64,000 bases of DNA from Doryteuthis pealeii (GCA_023376005.1 CM042181.1:24796789-24860788); one strand, 5' to 3'; numbered from the stretch's first letter, positions 11,861 through 24,107 are shown. Numbers and translations are program-made. The notes: generated by a model not told the origin, from the sequence alone.

Positions 11861-12320
11861 TCTATCTAGTTAGTATTGTGTCAGGTTGGTCATATTAAAG
11901 ACTCAGTTTATACCTATAATAGACACTTATACTCACCCCCCCCCCATATAAATCTAAAATTAATTAAAATTTTCTGATCTTTATTATAATATTAACTAAC
12001 ACCTTGATACTTGTGGCTTTAATCATAGAAATACAAAAACCCACGATAAATAACTTTTAGCTTGAGTAGTGCAGTTTTAGATATTTTTAATAATAAATTC
12101 ACCAAATCTAAACAGATATCATTTAAAAAATAAATAAATAAATCAACATGTTTGTTTGTCTGAAGACAACAAAACAAATTTCTCATTCTTGACAATGAAT
12201 GGGACTAGAGTACTTGGACCCAGTAGAATAGATAATGAGAAGTTCTTACACTCCCTTAATTATTATATACATTCCCTTATAAGAAAACATGTCTCAGATG
12301 TTCCATCACATTCTATAAGA

Positions 12321-12322
<2 letters not shown>

Positions 12323-12354
<32 letters not shown>
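12323..12354 (+). repeat. (TA)n microsatellite abutting the Helitron-like end
   Basis: About 16 TA units end exactly where the element at 12355 begins. Confidence 0.9.
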
Positions 12355-12355
<1 letters not shown>

Positions 12356-12997
12356 TAGCAAATATATGCACCCTCCGGGTGCAAGTATTTAAGTTTTAAT
12401 ATAATAAACTATCATGTTAAATTAGAAAGGCTAATGAAACTGAATATGAATTCAGATAAAAATATTTGGAACAGAGGGGGTATAATCGGAAAATAGAACA
12501 ACTTTGAAACTAACTGTTCCACCATTTTCCCTTACTCCCGTCTTTCAGTGGTAAATTTCCCTAATTTAACTATTTAGTTAAAATAGGAAGAAAAGAATAA
12601 AATTACAGTTATTTCTTTATGTTAATAGATTTCTGTTAAGATTTATCCCCGAGATTTTTGCTCATATTTATTAAGATAAAACCAAACAATTAGAAATCAA
12701 TAATACTAAGAATATATTTATTAAAATCAAATTTTTTAAGATCAATATGCAAATTAGCCTTCCCATTCACACTGTAAACCGCTATTTCATTGAATATATA
12801 AATATAATTGCATGTTATTAGTATGTAGATATTGCTAACAGTCTTAATGATGTAAAACAATTTTACTAATAATTGAGGTTTAAATAAAAAATAAAATCAT
12901 GGAGAATGTAATGTAAATAACAAAGGGAATTGTGAATTGAATAGTAATATAGTTTCGGTTACAGACATACAAACCCACAATCTCCATTATAATAAGA
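12355..12997 (-). mobile_element. Non-autonomous Helitron-like element
   Basis: Read on the minus strand, the element starts with TC after A (12997-12996). It ends with a seven-base-pair hairpin (TGCACCC/GGGTGCA, 12367-12383), eight bases, then CTAG (12358-12355) followed by T. A 5' TC, a 3' hairpin, CTRR and insertion between A and T are the established Helitron signature. The 3' end recurs at 27036 and the 5' end at 43927. No Rep/helicase frame is present in the 643 bases, so it is non-autonomous. Homology of internal sequence between copies supports the ends. Confidence 0.65.
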
Positions 12998-13009
12998 TAT
13001 AAGAGAGAG

Positions 13010-13589
13010 AGAGTTCTAATAACAGATCGTAAGAATGAATATGTACAACTAAATGACATTGAAACTTAAAGGTTATTTTTCCTTTTTCAATGAATTACAA
13101 ATAATATAAAGCATAATCATCACTCATTTGACAAAGAACTATGGCAAAAACTCTTGCCAGCTTTAAACTGAGTAGATTTTAGAATTTAGCTAAGATCAAA
13201 TCAAGTGTACATTACTTCTTTTGCTATTGCACATGTTAAACATGAGGATATTAAATAAAAGAGAGAGATTATTCTGGTGCCAAATAAATCAAATATTTAT
13301 AAACAATGTTATTTCAAAATCTGGACATGTTTGTTTCTTTATGAAGTATTATATTTTGATAAGATCACTCAGGTTGGTTTGATTAAAAACTCAGTTTACA
13401 TGAGAATATATACATAAGTTATTAAAATGGAAAGTAATGGAAACCAAACTATAAAAATACACACACTTTCTTAAAGCATCTCTATCATTAAAATGACAAG
13501 CCTTTGAAATTTGTAGACCAGTGTGAACTAGGTAGCAGTATCTCATTTACAGAAAGTGATATCAATATATGTATAGAAAAGGCATAGAC
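13010..13589. other. Non-coding, nothing recognised
   Basis: AT-rich sequence between the Helitron-like element and the LINE fragment. Confidence 0.5.
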
Positions 13590-14064
13590 TAGTATTAACA
13601 GATTATATATCATATGGAAATCTGATCTCTATGATAAGATAAAGTAGGAAATTTTCCAAGGTGTAGCGATATCAGTACTACTGTATGGCTGCACCACTTG
13701 GACTTTAACAAAATGCTTGTAGAAAAAGGCTAGATGGAAACTACACAAGGATGCCAAGTGCTGTTTTGAACAAATCCTGAAAGCAGCACCTTACAAAAAA
13801 AAAATCAGCTATACGGCCACTTACTTCCTACCACACAAACCATCTAAGTAAGCTGAATAAGACATTCTGGGAATTGCTGGAGAAGTAAGGACAAACTCAT
13901 GTAACATTCTCCTGGGAACTTCTACAAGTGGACACACCAGTGTTGGCTGACCAGCAAAAACTTGCATATAACAGCTATGTACAGACACTGGATGCTGAGT
14001 TGAGGACCTGCAAGGAGTGATGATCCATAGACATGGATGGCAAGAGAGTCAAAGGGATACTTTG

Positions 14065-14066
<2 letters not shown>
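13590..14066 (+). mobile_element. Degenerate LINE fragment, C-terminal end of reverse transcriptase ORF
   Basis: Plus-strand translation, with stops and frameshifts, reads VLLYGCTTWTLTKCL, then a decayed stretch matching the copies at 20508-20890 and 49877-50425, and later TSVG-PAKTCIYNSYVQTLDA. I recognise this as the region downstream of the polymerase domain in a non-LTR retrotransposon abundant in octopus. The clade is not assigned. The fragment is 5'-truncated and its 3' end runs straight into a (TA)n array. Non-functional. Confidence 0.75.

Positions 14067-14108
<42 letters not shown>
14067..14108 (+). repeat. (TA)n at LINE 3' end
   Basis: About 20 TA units follow directly after the LINE fragment. 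Confidence 0.95.
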
Positions 14109-14112
<4 letters not shown>

Positions 14113-14511
14113 CATTCTTATTAGAGAAATGCCCTTAGAGAATATAGTATTTTCTAGTCCAATTTGCAACTAATTGATAGTTTTGTGGGGTCTGCATTTT
14201 TTAATTATCAAAATTTTTAATATGCTAATGAAAAACCTTCAACCCTTCCTAAATAGAAGCATCTACATCATCATGGACTGCTGTTGCAATCAAAACCCAA
14301 TAAGATCCTGGATCATCTAGTAAAAGTATTTGTAAATGTGTGGACACACACACACACACATGCAGATATGTATCTAAAGTTATTTACATATACACAGGAA
14401 ATGATAAATATTTACACAAAATATGCATATATAATAGTGTATTTATTCTCTTGTAAACATATATAGGAATCACATGTATTCCATTTAATAATAACTAAAA
14501 GGAGATCAGGT

Positions 14512-14512
<1 letters not shown>
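14109..14512. other. Non-coding with small (AC)n at 14344-14360
   Basis: No gene or transposon structure seen. Confidence 0.5.

Positions 14513-14565
<53 letters not shown>
14513..14565 (+). repeat. (CA)n microsatellite
   Basis: About 26 uninterrupted AC units. Confidence 0.95.
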
Positions 14566-14567
<2 letters not shown>

Positions 14568-15674
14568 GCATTGATATTAGATGATATGTAAGCAATCATT
14601 CATTCTTTCAAATAACTATAGGTGCACCTGCATATACAAGAGATATACAAGGATGTAAAAAGAATCACAAACTCACAATAAGATTTCTTTATTCCTGATT
14701 CCTGAGATAATCCCTTGAAGCAAAGGAGTGAAAAAGACAATTTTGGAGTTTCTATTTATTTAGTGTTCTTAGTAGACATCATCATTTGGATAAAAGAAAG
14801 ATTCATCTCCTTTCTTTTTTCATGAGAGTTATAAAGTCAAACACACCCTCACACTTCTTTCTGTGCATCACACATACAAACTTGTGCATTTTTTCACATA
14901 GACATGACAACATATACATTTCTGTGTCTGTTTCCCATGCAAACATCCAAATGGCCAACCTCATGTTAAAATGTTAATACTATCATGCCTTCACTCCTGC
15001 ACAGCCCTTGTCCTTCTGAAGGCATAGGCACTGTGTCTAGTTGTATGTAGGTAAACTCCCTTGCACAATGAAGACTCTGACAAAATACTGTGGGTACAAG
15101 ACAGGTTTATTCACCATATGAAGTGGTAAAAGTTTCAGGTCCGAATAGAGACTAAGTGGGCAGAGACAAGAATCTTCATTCTTCTCGGACAAAGTCAGCA
15201 TGAGATAGAAAGAATTATGGGCAGGCGGTGAAGGGGGAGCAAAATAGGTGACTTAAGAGATTTTGTCCCACCAGTAAAAATAGACCACTAAGGAAGGTAA
15301 CCCTAAGGGTTATTTATCTAAATGTGTAACATGACAAATACACTTGATCAACATGCATCATATGTATTAACAAATTACATTTATCAATCATGGGATATCT
15401 TATTTGAAAAATAGTTTAAAAAACAGGTTTTAATAAATAACTGTCCAGTATTATTGATTTGAAATTCAATTGCTTTATTTTTTATATAAGCAATAGTTTG
15501 TGTATAACTTTTATAAACCAAAAAGTTATTTCAATTAAGTTTAAACTTTTTCATTGCCTTTCAAAAATCTGCCACTTACGTTTATGCCCAACAGACACAA
15601 AATGAGAAATGAAGAACAAATTGTTTTGTGATAAATCTAATGAAAACAAAAATATTGAAGTGGTCTTCAGTTTT
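14566..15674. other. Non-coding; 15000-15300 less AT-rich but unrecognised
   Basis: Sequence around 15000-15310 has more balanced composition than its flanks and may be an old repeat or a regulatory region. I could not match it to anything else in the window and found no long frame. Confidence 0.4.
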
Positions 15675-16012
15675 ATATAGAGTGATTCTATGTCAAATCA
15701 ACAAAATTTTAGTCAAAAATACCATGAGCAGATTTTTTTTCCAATTTGTTTCACTTATAGACATTTATGAAAGGAAATGAATGACACCAGGTCACAAAAA
15801 CATTAGAGATAATGAATTTTAAACTTTGTTATTATCATTGAAAATTCATGCTTTTGGCAAAGGTCAAAAGGTCATAACTCCAGAACCGTTCAATTTTGGG
15901 AGGTGAGATTGGTGTCATTCAATTCATAACATGAAGAGTAGCAATTTTGAAGAAATATCCATGTTGTTCATAGTCTGAACGCCCCTATTGATTTGATATA
16001 GAATGACCCTAT
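15675..16012. mobile_element. Non-autonomous TIR element (MITE), about 338 bp
   Basis: Left end ATATAGAGTGATTCTATGTC and right end (reverse complement) ATAGGGTCATTCTATATC are inverted and share CAAATCA just inside, about 25 bases with three to four differences. The bounded length and lack of coding frames fit a MITE. A TA target site is possible but not proven. Confidence 0.65.
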
Positions 16013-16194
16013 AAGTTCTATTGGGTTATATACAAAAATCTTAAATTAAAATCAATCAGGGCTGAGTTTCATTTTAGGATTTTTTTTTTTGCATAATTAT
16101 ACATAATATACATAAAAGTACATATATATTGTGTGTATGTATGACAACTAATTAATACATTAGATTCCCATTGTAACAAAAAGTAAGAGTGAAG

Positions 16195-16325
16195 GACTCC
16201 AACAAAAACTATCATTCAGCTGCAAAATGGACTGGAAATTGTTTTATACTCTAAGAACATTTTAAGTAATAATAATTTAAAAAACCCATCTCACTATGAT
16301 ATAACAGTTTTGCTGGGTTACTATA
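16195..16325 (+). repeat. Dispersed repeat Z, copy 1
   Basis: Shares CAAAWTGGACTGGAWATTG, TTTAAGTAA and GCTATGATATA-like blocks in the same order as 62410-62540. Family unknown. Confidence 0.6.
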
Positions 16326-16455
16326 TATGATTTTAAGCAGGACCATTTTTAATATTGACATATTAAAATTGGTGTAGTCCATATGAGAGCTCAATATATA
16401 ATGATTAAGGAATTATATACAGAGCAATACATTTAACAAAGACAAGACTTAAATA

Positions 16456-16458
<3 letters not shown>

Positions 16459-16493
<35 letters not shown>
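16459..16493 (+). repeat. (TA)n microsatellite
   Basis: About 17 TA units. Confidence 0.95.
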
Positions 16494-16501
<8 letters not shown>

Positions 16502-16881
16502 AGAAATTTAGCTCTGTGGGTATGATAATTTTGCACTTCTATATGCATATACAGCATACATTGAAATACAAAAGAGAAAAAAAAAGACTATTCTAGTTAC
16601 ACAAAATCTTATATACACAATACATTGTTTACTCTCTTACACACACTTAGGATCCTACATAGAAATACATGTCTACCCAAATACATTAGTGAACTCTACA
16701 GATTATCACCTACATCCCCCCCATACCTCCCCCTATTCTTGTATCTTCTTTCTTTTTCTGTCTGGTTAGAGAGAGCTGCTGCTGCTGCTGCTAAACAATT
16801 TGCTTTTTATTTGTTCCAACATCAAAGCTGATTATTTGTAATGGCGTTGGTGCTTTTGGCATTGTCCAATCTGAAATACTT

Positions 16882-16882
<1 letters not shown>

Positions 16883-16916
<34 letters not shown>
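16883..16916 (+). repeat. Poly(A) run, 34 bases
   Basis: Uninterrupted A homopolymer ending at GCGCCG. Confidence 0.9.
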
Positions 16917-16917
<1 letters not shown>

Positions 16918-16929
16918 CGCCGATTTAAA

Positions 16930-16990
16930 TACATGTCACTTTGATCTATCTCATCAAAGTGGATGACACTGGCGTTTACATAATGCCACA
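16930..16990. promoter_or_regulatory. Candidate regulatory element with inverted TCF/LEF-like sites
   Basis: CTTTGATC (16939-16946) and ATCAAAG (16953-16959) form an inverted pair within a small hairpin (16934-16967) in unusually GC-balanced sequence. CTTTGAT/ATCAAAG is the established TCF/LEF core. Function is inference only; hairpin chance or a repeat end are alternatives. Confidence 0.25.
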
Positions 16991-17254
16991 CCGAACAGAT
17001 TTTTATGACAATGGACACAGATTTTGTCTTTCTTTTTCTTTTCTTTTTTAAACAGGCTAAACATATGCTTGCAAATGGCCTCTGTTTAAGAGGAGTTTTT
17101 GTTTGGTGAAATCAAATAGAAATGCATATTTTGTGGAATTACATATATTGTTGTGCCTAAAATTAATGCAAGTTAATGCATAAGTATGGAGAGAGAAAAA
17201 TAAGCAAATATGGTGCCAATCTGTACTGCACACAACTATTAATGTATTTTTCTT

Positions 17255-18212
<958 letters not shown>

Positions 18213-18259
<47 letters not shown>

Positions 18260-18266
18260 TAGATAG
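18213..18266 (+). repeat. (TA)n-(GATA)n microsatellite
   Basis: About 23 TA units then GATAGATAGA. Confidence 0.95.
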
Positions 18267-18604
18267 AGGGCAGTGACAACATAGTAGGAAGTAAACATTT
18301 ATTATAAAAAAATAATAGTCACTTAATAGTCATTTGAAACTAAATGATATCATATTATATATGATAAATAATTATCCATCCATATACGAAAATAAGAAAT
18401 CTTTAAAAATATAAAGATGTTTTGTATATCATTGACAACTGTACTACATGTCCAACAATCTGTGTGAAAAATAATCTTCATACAATGACTGCTATTTACA
18501 CAGTAGCATTGCAACCAACATTCATCAGATGATGACTCTGGGTTCAGGCATGGTTTCGGGGCCAAAGCATCATTACCACTAACCCAGAGCGCCCCAGCAG
18601 TATC

Positions 18605-18965
18605 TCATGATACCACCAGACATGTCACAATATAGGACTGCCATATCCACGCTGATGCGGTTAGAGCTTTCTCCTGAATCTTTTTTAAGTATTTCCTCTT
18701 GTCTGGTAGAAAAAGTCCAAGTTTAGACAAAAATTGCCGAGGTTGAGTTGGCAATAAATCCCCGACATCCGACCTCAATGGGAAATACATCAGTTATCCA
18801 TCCGTTTCTGACGCATTGTTCACGTAGGTCTTCATATTTTTCCAACTTCCGCTGATGGGCCCAATCAAGATTTTCTTCAAATGGAACTGTTAACTCAATG
18901 ATAAAAACTTTCTTTTGATTAACAGACCAAATGACAATATCATACACTGGGCCGTGTATATATAA
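18605..18965 (-). pseudogene. Retroelement C-terminal nuclease-like (PD-(D/E)XK type) fragment, frameshifted
   Basis: Minus-strand frame reads VYDIVIWSVNQKKVFIIELT, then VPFEENLDWAHQRKLEKYED, then GWITDVFPIEVGCRGF. It shifts frame near 18735 and continues QFLSKLGLFLPDKRKYLKKI and ASAWIW before a stop. The D...(I)ELTVP-E...KY.DL...GW...EVGCRGF pattern is one I recognise from repetitive animal proteins linked to reverse transcriptases, with spacing like a PD-(D/E)XK nuclease (Asp in YDIVIW, Glu in IELTVP, Lys in the following helix). Upstream residues (MGRVAATLLLL) look unrelated and give a false hydrophobic start. The frameshift and missing 5' part make it a dead fragment. Confidence 0.6.
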
Positions 18966-19034
18966 ACTCATTTTACAATAAACAATACATGCACACAATA
19001 ACAGAAGCAAGAGAGTTGCTGCAACTCTTCCCAC

Positions 19035-20507
19035 TTAAAAAAAAAAAAGGCCACAAGCAAGAGCCATTCTGATTCCATCTTAATTCAACCAGAATCTCAA
19101 CTCTTGCTTCTTTTTTTAGTTTTGTTCAAACCAATTACGGTAATAGAAAGTTTTAAATAAAGTTCTTTCACCCTTTTCTTCCACATGTCCATCCCTCTTT
19201 TTACACCCCCCACCCCCCACTTAAATCACAGATTATAAATGATGTTTGAATTATAGTGACCACATAACAGATGCTAAAGGGACACTAGAATAATCTCAAC
19301 ATTGACTTTGTTTTTTTTTTTTTTTTTCTTCAATAAAGAATATGATGAGAAGAATTTTACTTGAACTTTGCCATCAGTTCTTTTAATGAGATTTAGTAAA
19401 TGTTAGGTTAAAATAAAAATCATATGAACACATTAGATTTTGCTTGGATGATTCTTCTTTCAGAAAGATCATAAAATTTCTGGAAAACAATAGAAAAATG
19501 AAAACTTCCCATAATTCTTTTTAATTTGTGTTCATTTCTAATCAAACCACTGATAATTGATAAAAAGAAAGAGATACATTTTAAAGAATCTAAGTCAATT
19601 ATTGTAATAGGTTTGTCTATCCTTTATAGATGGCCAAACAGTTTGATGAAAGGATACCAAATATGCATATTTATTGGACTCTGGGGAAAGTTTTAGCATA
19701 AAAAATAAATCCTCATGTGTATGTGTGTGTGTGTGTGTGGGGGGGGGTCATAGAATGGAAGTCTCTAAACAATCATCATCAAAAGGCCATGCTGTTGCAA
19801 TGCATAACCAATCGTATTGAATTTAAATTTCCAAACTTGAAAAGAAAAGAAATTAATTATTTGTTTTACAAAATTAAAATAATTATTCTCATTTAAACAT
19901 TACTAATTAACTTTATTGTTTGTTTGGGGTTTTTTTTTTTTAAGCTGGAGATCACATAGCTTTATTGTTTGATCATCTAGACAAAAAAAAAGTTTAAACT
20001 GATCTCACATAAAAATATTTATCTACGTAACTCCATGAAATTTTTCATAACATAAAACCATAATAATAGGTAAATATTTAGAAAAGACAAAATGACAACT
20101 TTTATACAAACAATTACAATTTGTAACTATTCTGTGGAAATTGTTCACAACAAAAAGATAACAAAATTAAATAAGTAGAAAGAATATAGGATATTTGTCT
20201 GTTAATCTCATGTCATTTTAACTTTCAACAATTCTAAAAAACTTTTGTATTTAACTTTATCATGATTATAAAATACCAAAGGTAATTTTACTGATTCTGA
20301 AAATATTTTTTCCAGGTAAATGTAAACATTTTCTCATTGAAAAGATCTCAATAAAATCAGATTAAAATAGTTTAAACTGTAATTTAGAATTTTTTCAGTT
20401 TTAAACTCAAAATGCCTGATCCAAAATAACTATTTAAAAAAATGATAGGCTGAAATTTAAAATAAAAAAGAGCAGGCTACCAATGATTTTTGTGTTTTTA
20501 TTTGTGA
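19035..20507. other. Non-coding, nothing recognised
   Basis: AT-rich with poly(T) at 19311-19327 and a (GT)n-G run at about 19718-19747. No exon or element ends seen. Confidence 0.5.
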
Positions 20508-20890
20508 ACTTATGAGTTCTTCCTTACGTCTCCAGCAATGCCCAGCATATGTTGTGCATCTTACTTGGATGGTTTGTGTGATAGAAAGTAACTGGCTGTA
20601 CAGCTGCTCTGTGCAGTGTTGCTCATAGGATTTGTACAAGACAGCATACAGTGTCTTTGTGTAGTTCCCATCTAGCCTTTTATTTCCCAGGTGTTTTGTT
20701 AAAGTCCAAGTGGTGTAGCTACAGCTTGGAAGAATTCTCACTTTATCTTATCAGAGAGATAAGTTTTTGATGTGATCAATAATCTGTCAATATCAGTCCA
20801 CGCTTTTCCGATGCGTAAATTGAAATCACTTTCTATATTACAACCTAGGTATGTGAACTGGATAACTAATTTTAGAAATAGTGTAGAGAT
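20508..20890 (-). mobile_element. LINE fragment, reverse transcriptase C-terminal region
   Basis: Minus-strand translation in pieces gives FTYLGCNIESDFNLRIGKAW, TDIDRLLITSKTYLSDKIK, a stop, then TTWTLTKHLGNKRLDGNYTK and AGHCWRRKEELIS. It is the same family as 13590 and 49877 and the best-preserved copy. It is broken at both ends and by at least one stop. Sequence left of 20505 no longer matches the family. Confidence 0.8.
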
Positions 20891-21524
20891 GTTTCCATCT
20901 TGTTTAAAACATGTAGGTATTATTTATTACCAAACTCTACAGCAATGAAACTAACCAAAAATAAAACTTGTAGTCTGTGCATAAGTTGTAAAAGAGATAC
21001 AGAAGAATTGGTCCAAAAGATTCAAAGAGAAATGTAAAAACATTTAAAAAAATAAAAAGTTAAAGGAATGAGAAATAAAAAAAATACAAGAGAATGAAAC
21101 CAGAAAAAAAAACTTTAGTTTGATTCATAAAAAATGGTTGGGGTAGAAGAATGAATGACTAGTAAGCATTTGTTAGCCACCCCCATCCCATTGACCATGG
21201 AACCCACATACTAACAAAACTATCACCAGTAATGACCAAATAGAATTGACTGTATAAGCCATAGTGTAAAGTTGATAATTAGATAGCGACATACATTAAA
21301 AAGAAACAACAAAGGAAATGAGGCACTATTAAATCAATACAAAAGATGAAATGATGAGAGGACAGTGTTGGCTCATGGGAAAAAATGGTGGCAGTTTGAG
21401 GGTAAGGAGAGAATGATTGAAATTTGATCTTTTTTTTAATTTTATTTTTTTATATGAACAAGAAAATCACAAAGAGATCAAGGGATGAAGCAAACATTTT
21501 AAAATCAGGACAGAAATGTGTTGC
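20891..21524. other. Non-coding, nothing recognised
   Basis: AT-rich sequence between LINE and SINE remnants. Confidence 0.5.
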
Positions 21525-21600
21525 TGATAGTTTGACTCAGTGGTTAAAACAGCTAACCAGGAAATATGAGGCATAATTTCAAGTTCCAGAATGGTAAAAC
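21525..21600 (+). repeat. tRNA-like SINE head, decayed
   Basis: TTTGACTCAGTGGTTAAAAC resembles an A box and TTTCAAGTTCC about 40 bases on a B box, the usual tRNA spacing. The body is lost before the (TA)n at 21625. Confidence 0.4.
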
Positions 21601-21622
21601 AAATTGCTACAAGCTTACCAGA

Positions 21623-21624
<2 letters not shown>

Positions 21625-21657
<33 letters not shown>

Positions 21658-21686
21658 GAGAAAAATGGAAGTGAATCTGACGGTAT
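21625..21686 (+). repeat. (TA)n plus a flank motif shared with 46821-46908
   Basis: About 15 TA units, a short spacer, then GGAAGTGAATCTGACGGTAT at 21667. The identical 20-mer follows another (TA)n at 46889. It marks the left end of a repeat family. Confidence 0.7.
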
Positions 21687-21995
21687 ATAATATAGTGAAA
21701 AATTTGAAAAAATACAGGTTCAAATAAAATGAGTGATATTTATTCAGCCAAGGCTGCAGTGTTTCAATCTGTTTAGTAGATCTTCTTCAGGGCCTTTGTT
21801 GATATAAGGAAAAGTAAAAGTTTTATCAAAGTCACCTTATTATTCTGTGATAAAACTTTTACTTTTCCTTATATCAACAAAAGCCCTGAAGAAGATCTAT
21901 TAAACAGATTGAAACACTGCAGCATTGGCTGAATAAATATCACTCATTTTATTTGAACCTGTGTTTTTTTCAAATTTTTACTATATTACATATTA
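21683..21995. repeat. Long inverted repeat (foldback), about 145-bp arms
   Basis: Arms about 21683-21828 and 21848-21995 are near-perfect reverse complements around a 19-base spacer. The right arm contains CCTGAAGAAGATC and GATTGAAACACTGCAG. Differences between arms are few (for example GGCC versus AGCC, CCAAGG versus CATTGG). Confidence 0.92.
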
Positions 21996-23354
21996 TATAT
22001 ATATATAGAGAGAGAAACACATTTGAAATTTATTCCTACTGAGACAATGACTTATACTTTGTCTATTTAAGAGAAAAACTCTAGTTATAGGTAAATCATC
22101 AATAAGAAAAGATGTCATTGTTATAAATTAATCTTTGATTTCTCAGTTGCAAACACAAATATCACAATAAATAAGTTAATTTCTGAACTTGGCTGATTAT
22201 TGATTCTATATAAATTGATCTACATTGATTTATATTATCATATATAAATCAATCAATAAAGACTTCTGTCAGTAATAATGGAAGTAGATATAATATTAAT
22301 ACTTAGTTAGTTTTCATCTTTAATAACTGATAGCCAAATTATAAGTAGGGTGAGAGAATGAGGTCCCTAAACTACCCCCCCAACATATATCATGAAATAT
22401 TTAGTTGGAATGTTATGTATTAAACAGAATTTGGGATTTAGTAATACAAACACTTTCAGAAAAACAAAGAAAATAATTTTCAACACTAAAATGATTTAGT
22501 GCAACACTATTATAGATAATATGGTTCTCAATGTAAAAATGATATCAATGAGCTGATTCATTGCACTTAATACTTTTGAGAAGGTATAAATCAATCCCCC
22601 GCCCCTTCACCTGTGAGTATAATAGATTAGATAGAGTAGACTGGGCCCTCTAGCCATTGTAGGTAACTAGTCTAGAAGGGAAGAATTTACAACTCAGAGC
22701 TGGAGTCCTTAAAGCTGCCTAACTTTATCTTCAACCTTATTTTAGTAACTCCTCTGATGACACTGGTACTAAGCTGTATCTGCCCTTGCCCTTCCCTTAG
22801 ACAACATTTGTGGTATAGCAAAGGAAGGCTTACTGCATGGGCAACTGTTAGTACCCTATACAAGCTTGTTGAAGTCTAGACCCACATCCAGGGTTTTGTA
22901 AGAATAATGAATAATCATTATAGCAGGATTTTCTTTTCAAATTCAACTAGTTTCATGATTTCACAGATAAGATAAAGTTGGTTCAAATTTTAAAGAAATT
23001 TATTCAAATTATTATATTCTTAAAAATGAATTAAAAGTTTCATTTCTATATAAATATGTACAAAGAAAATTAAAATTGTAATGCAATGTGAACAAATATT
23101 TATCAAGTAAAAAGTAGCAACTTCTTTTACAATTGCAACAGATAATACATTTATTTAGATTCTCTAAGTAAGTAATACAACTTTAGATAAATTATGTAAC
23201 ACATACTGACAAAAGATTAATTTATGATACCCTTAATGTATGTTTCAATTTACTTTAGATTAAATATATAAGTAACATAGCTAGATTACAGGAAATGATT
23301 CAGGGTGTTGAAATCTTATTTTCTATCAGCAAATAAATCCATATCCAGAGACAT
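21996..23354. other. Non-coding; 22615-22890 may be an old repeat
   Basis: The 22615-22890 stretch is less AT-rich (GGGCCCTCTAGCC, TGCCCTTGCCCTTCCC) and looks like an interspersed repeat, but no second copy was found here. The rest is AT-rich. Confidence 0.3.
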
Positions 23355-23890
23355 GAGGGTTAGCAGAAAAGTTCATAGGCTGACCAAGATATTCTCATGG
23401 AATATGACTAAATGAGGTTTATATGAGGGTTGGCTGAAAAGTTCATAGGCTGACCAAGACTCCATGGAATGTGACCAAATGAGGTTTATATGAGGGTTGG
23501 CTGAAAAGTTCATAGGCTGACCAAGATATGGAATGTGACCAAATAAGGTTTATAGAGTGTTGAAAAGTTCATAGGCTGACCAAGATACTCTCATGGAATG
23601 TGACCAAATGAGGTTTATATGAGGGTTGGCTGAAAAGTTCATAGGCTGACCAAGATACCTCATGGAATGTGACTAAATGAGGTTTATATGAGGGTTGGCT
23701 GAAAAGTTCATAGGCTGACCAAGACACTCTCATGGAATGTGACCAAATGAGGTTTATATGAGGGTTGGCTGAAAAGTTCATAGGCTGACCAAGATACTCT
23801 CATGGAATGTGACCAAATAGGTTTAGGAGGGTTGGCTGAAAAGTTCATAGGCTGACCAAGACTCTCATGGAATGTGATGTAATGAATATG
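23355..23890 (+). repeat. Eight-copy satellite of a mariner-like terminal repeat, 63-70 bp unit
   Basis: Units start at 23355, 23425, 23492, 23555, 23621, 23690, 23760 and 23827. Each begins GAGGGTTGGCTGAAAAGTTC (fourth copy shortened) and continues ATAGGCTGACCAAG, then GGAATGTGACCAAATGAGG. GGTTGGCTGAAAAGTTC is typical of mariner/Tc1 terminal inverted repeats, and an inverted relative lies at 24385-24416 next to transposase sequence. Minus-strand frames that repeat SWSAYELFSQPSYKPHLVTF are artefacts of the array. Confidence 0.85.
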
Positions 23891-24107
23891 TATACACCTG
23901 GGTCCCCCCCTCACAATAATATGATTGGCTAGTGTCAACCCTAAATATTGAGCCATGTAGAGGTACAATGCCTACTACTATGCTTAATACTACTACGATG
24001 ACATTGCACCAGTATTACTACTTACCTACTCAAGTGTACCACCCTGCTACTTCTACTAATATATCCCTTTCCAAGACATATCAGAATGTGATCAAATGGG
24101 GTTTATT

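Noticed and set aside
21873..21920. Hammerhead ribozyme core (CTGAAGA ... GAAAC)
   Set aside because: The core letters fit, but the intervening sequence does not form a convincing stem II in any of the copies at 21873, 30915 or 40430.
23355..23890. CRISPR-like array
   Set aside because: No regular repeat/spacer alternation; whole units are repeated and the genome is animal. The 132-bp array at 11044 was rejected for the same reason.
23569..23968. 70- and 86-codon frames with repeated SWSAYELFSQPSYKPH units
   Set aside because: Translation of the mariner-TIR satellite; unit indels change frame, no constraint visible.
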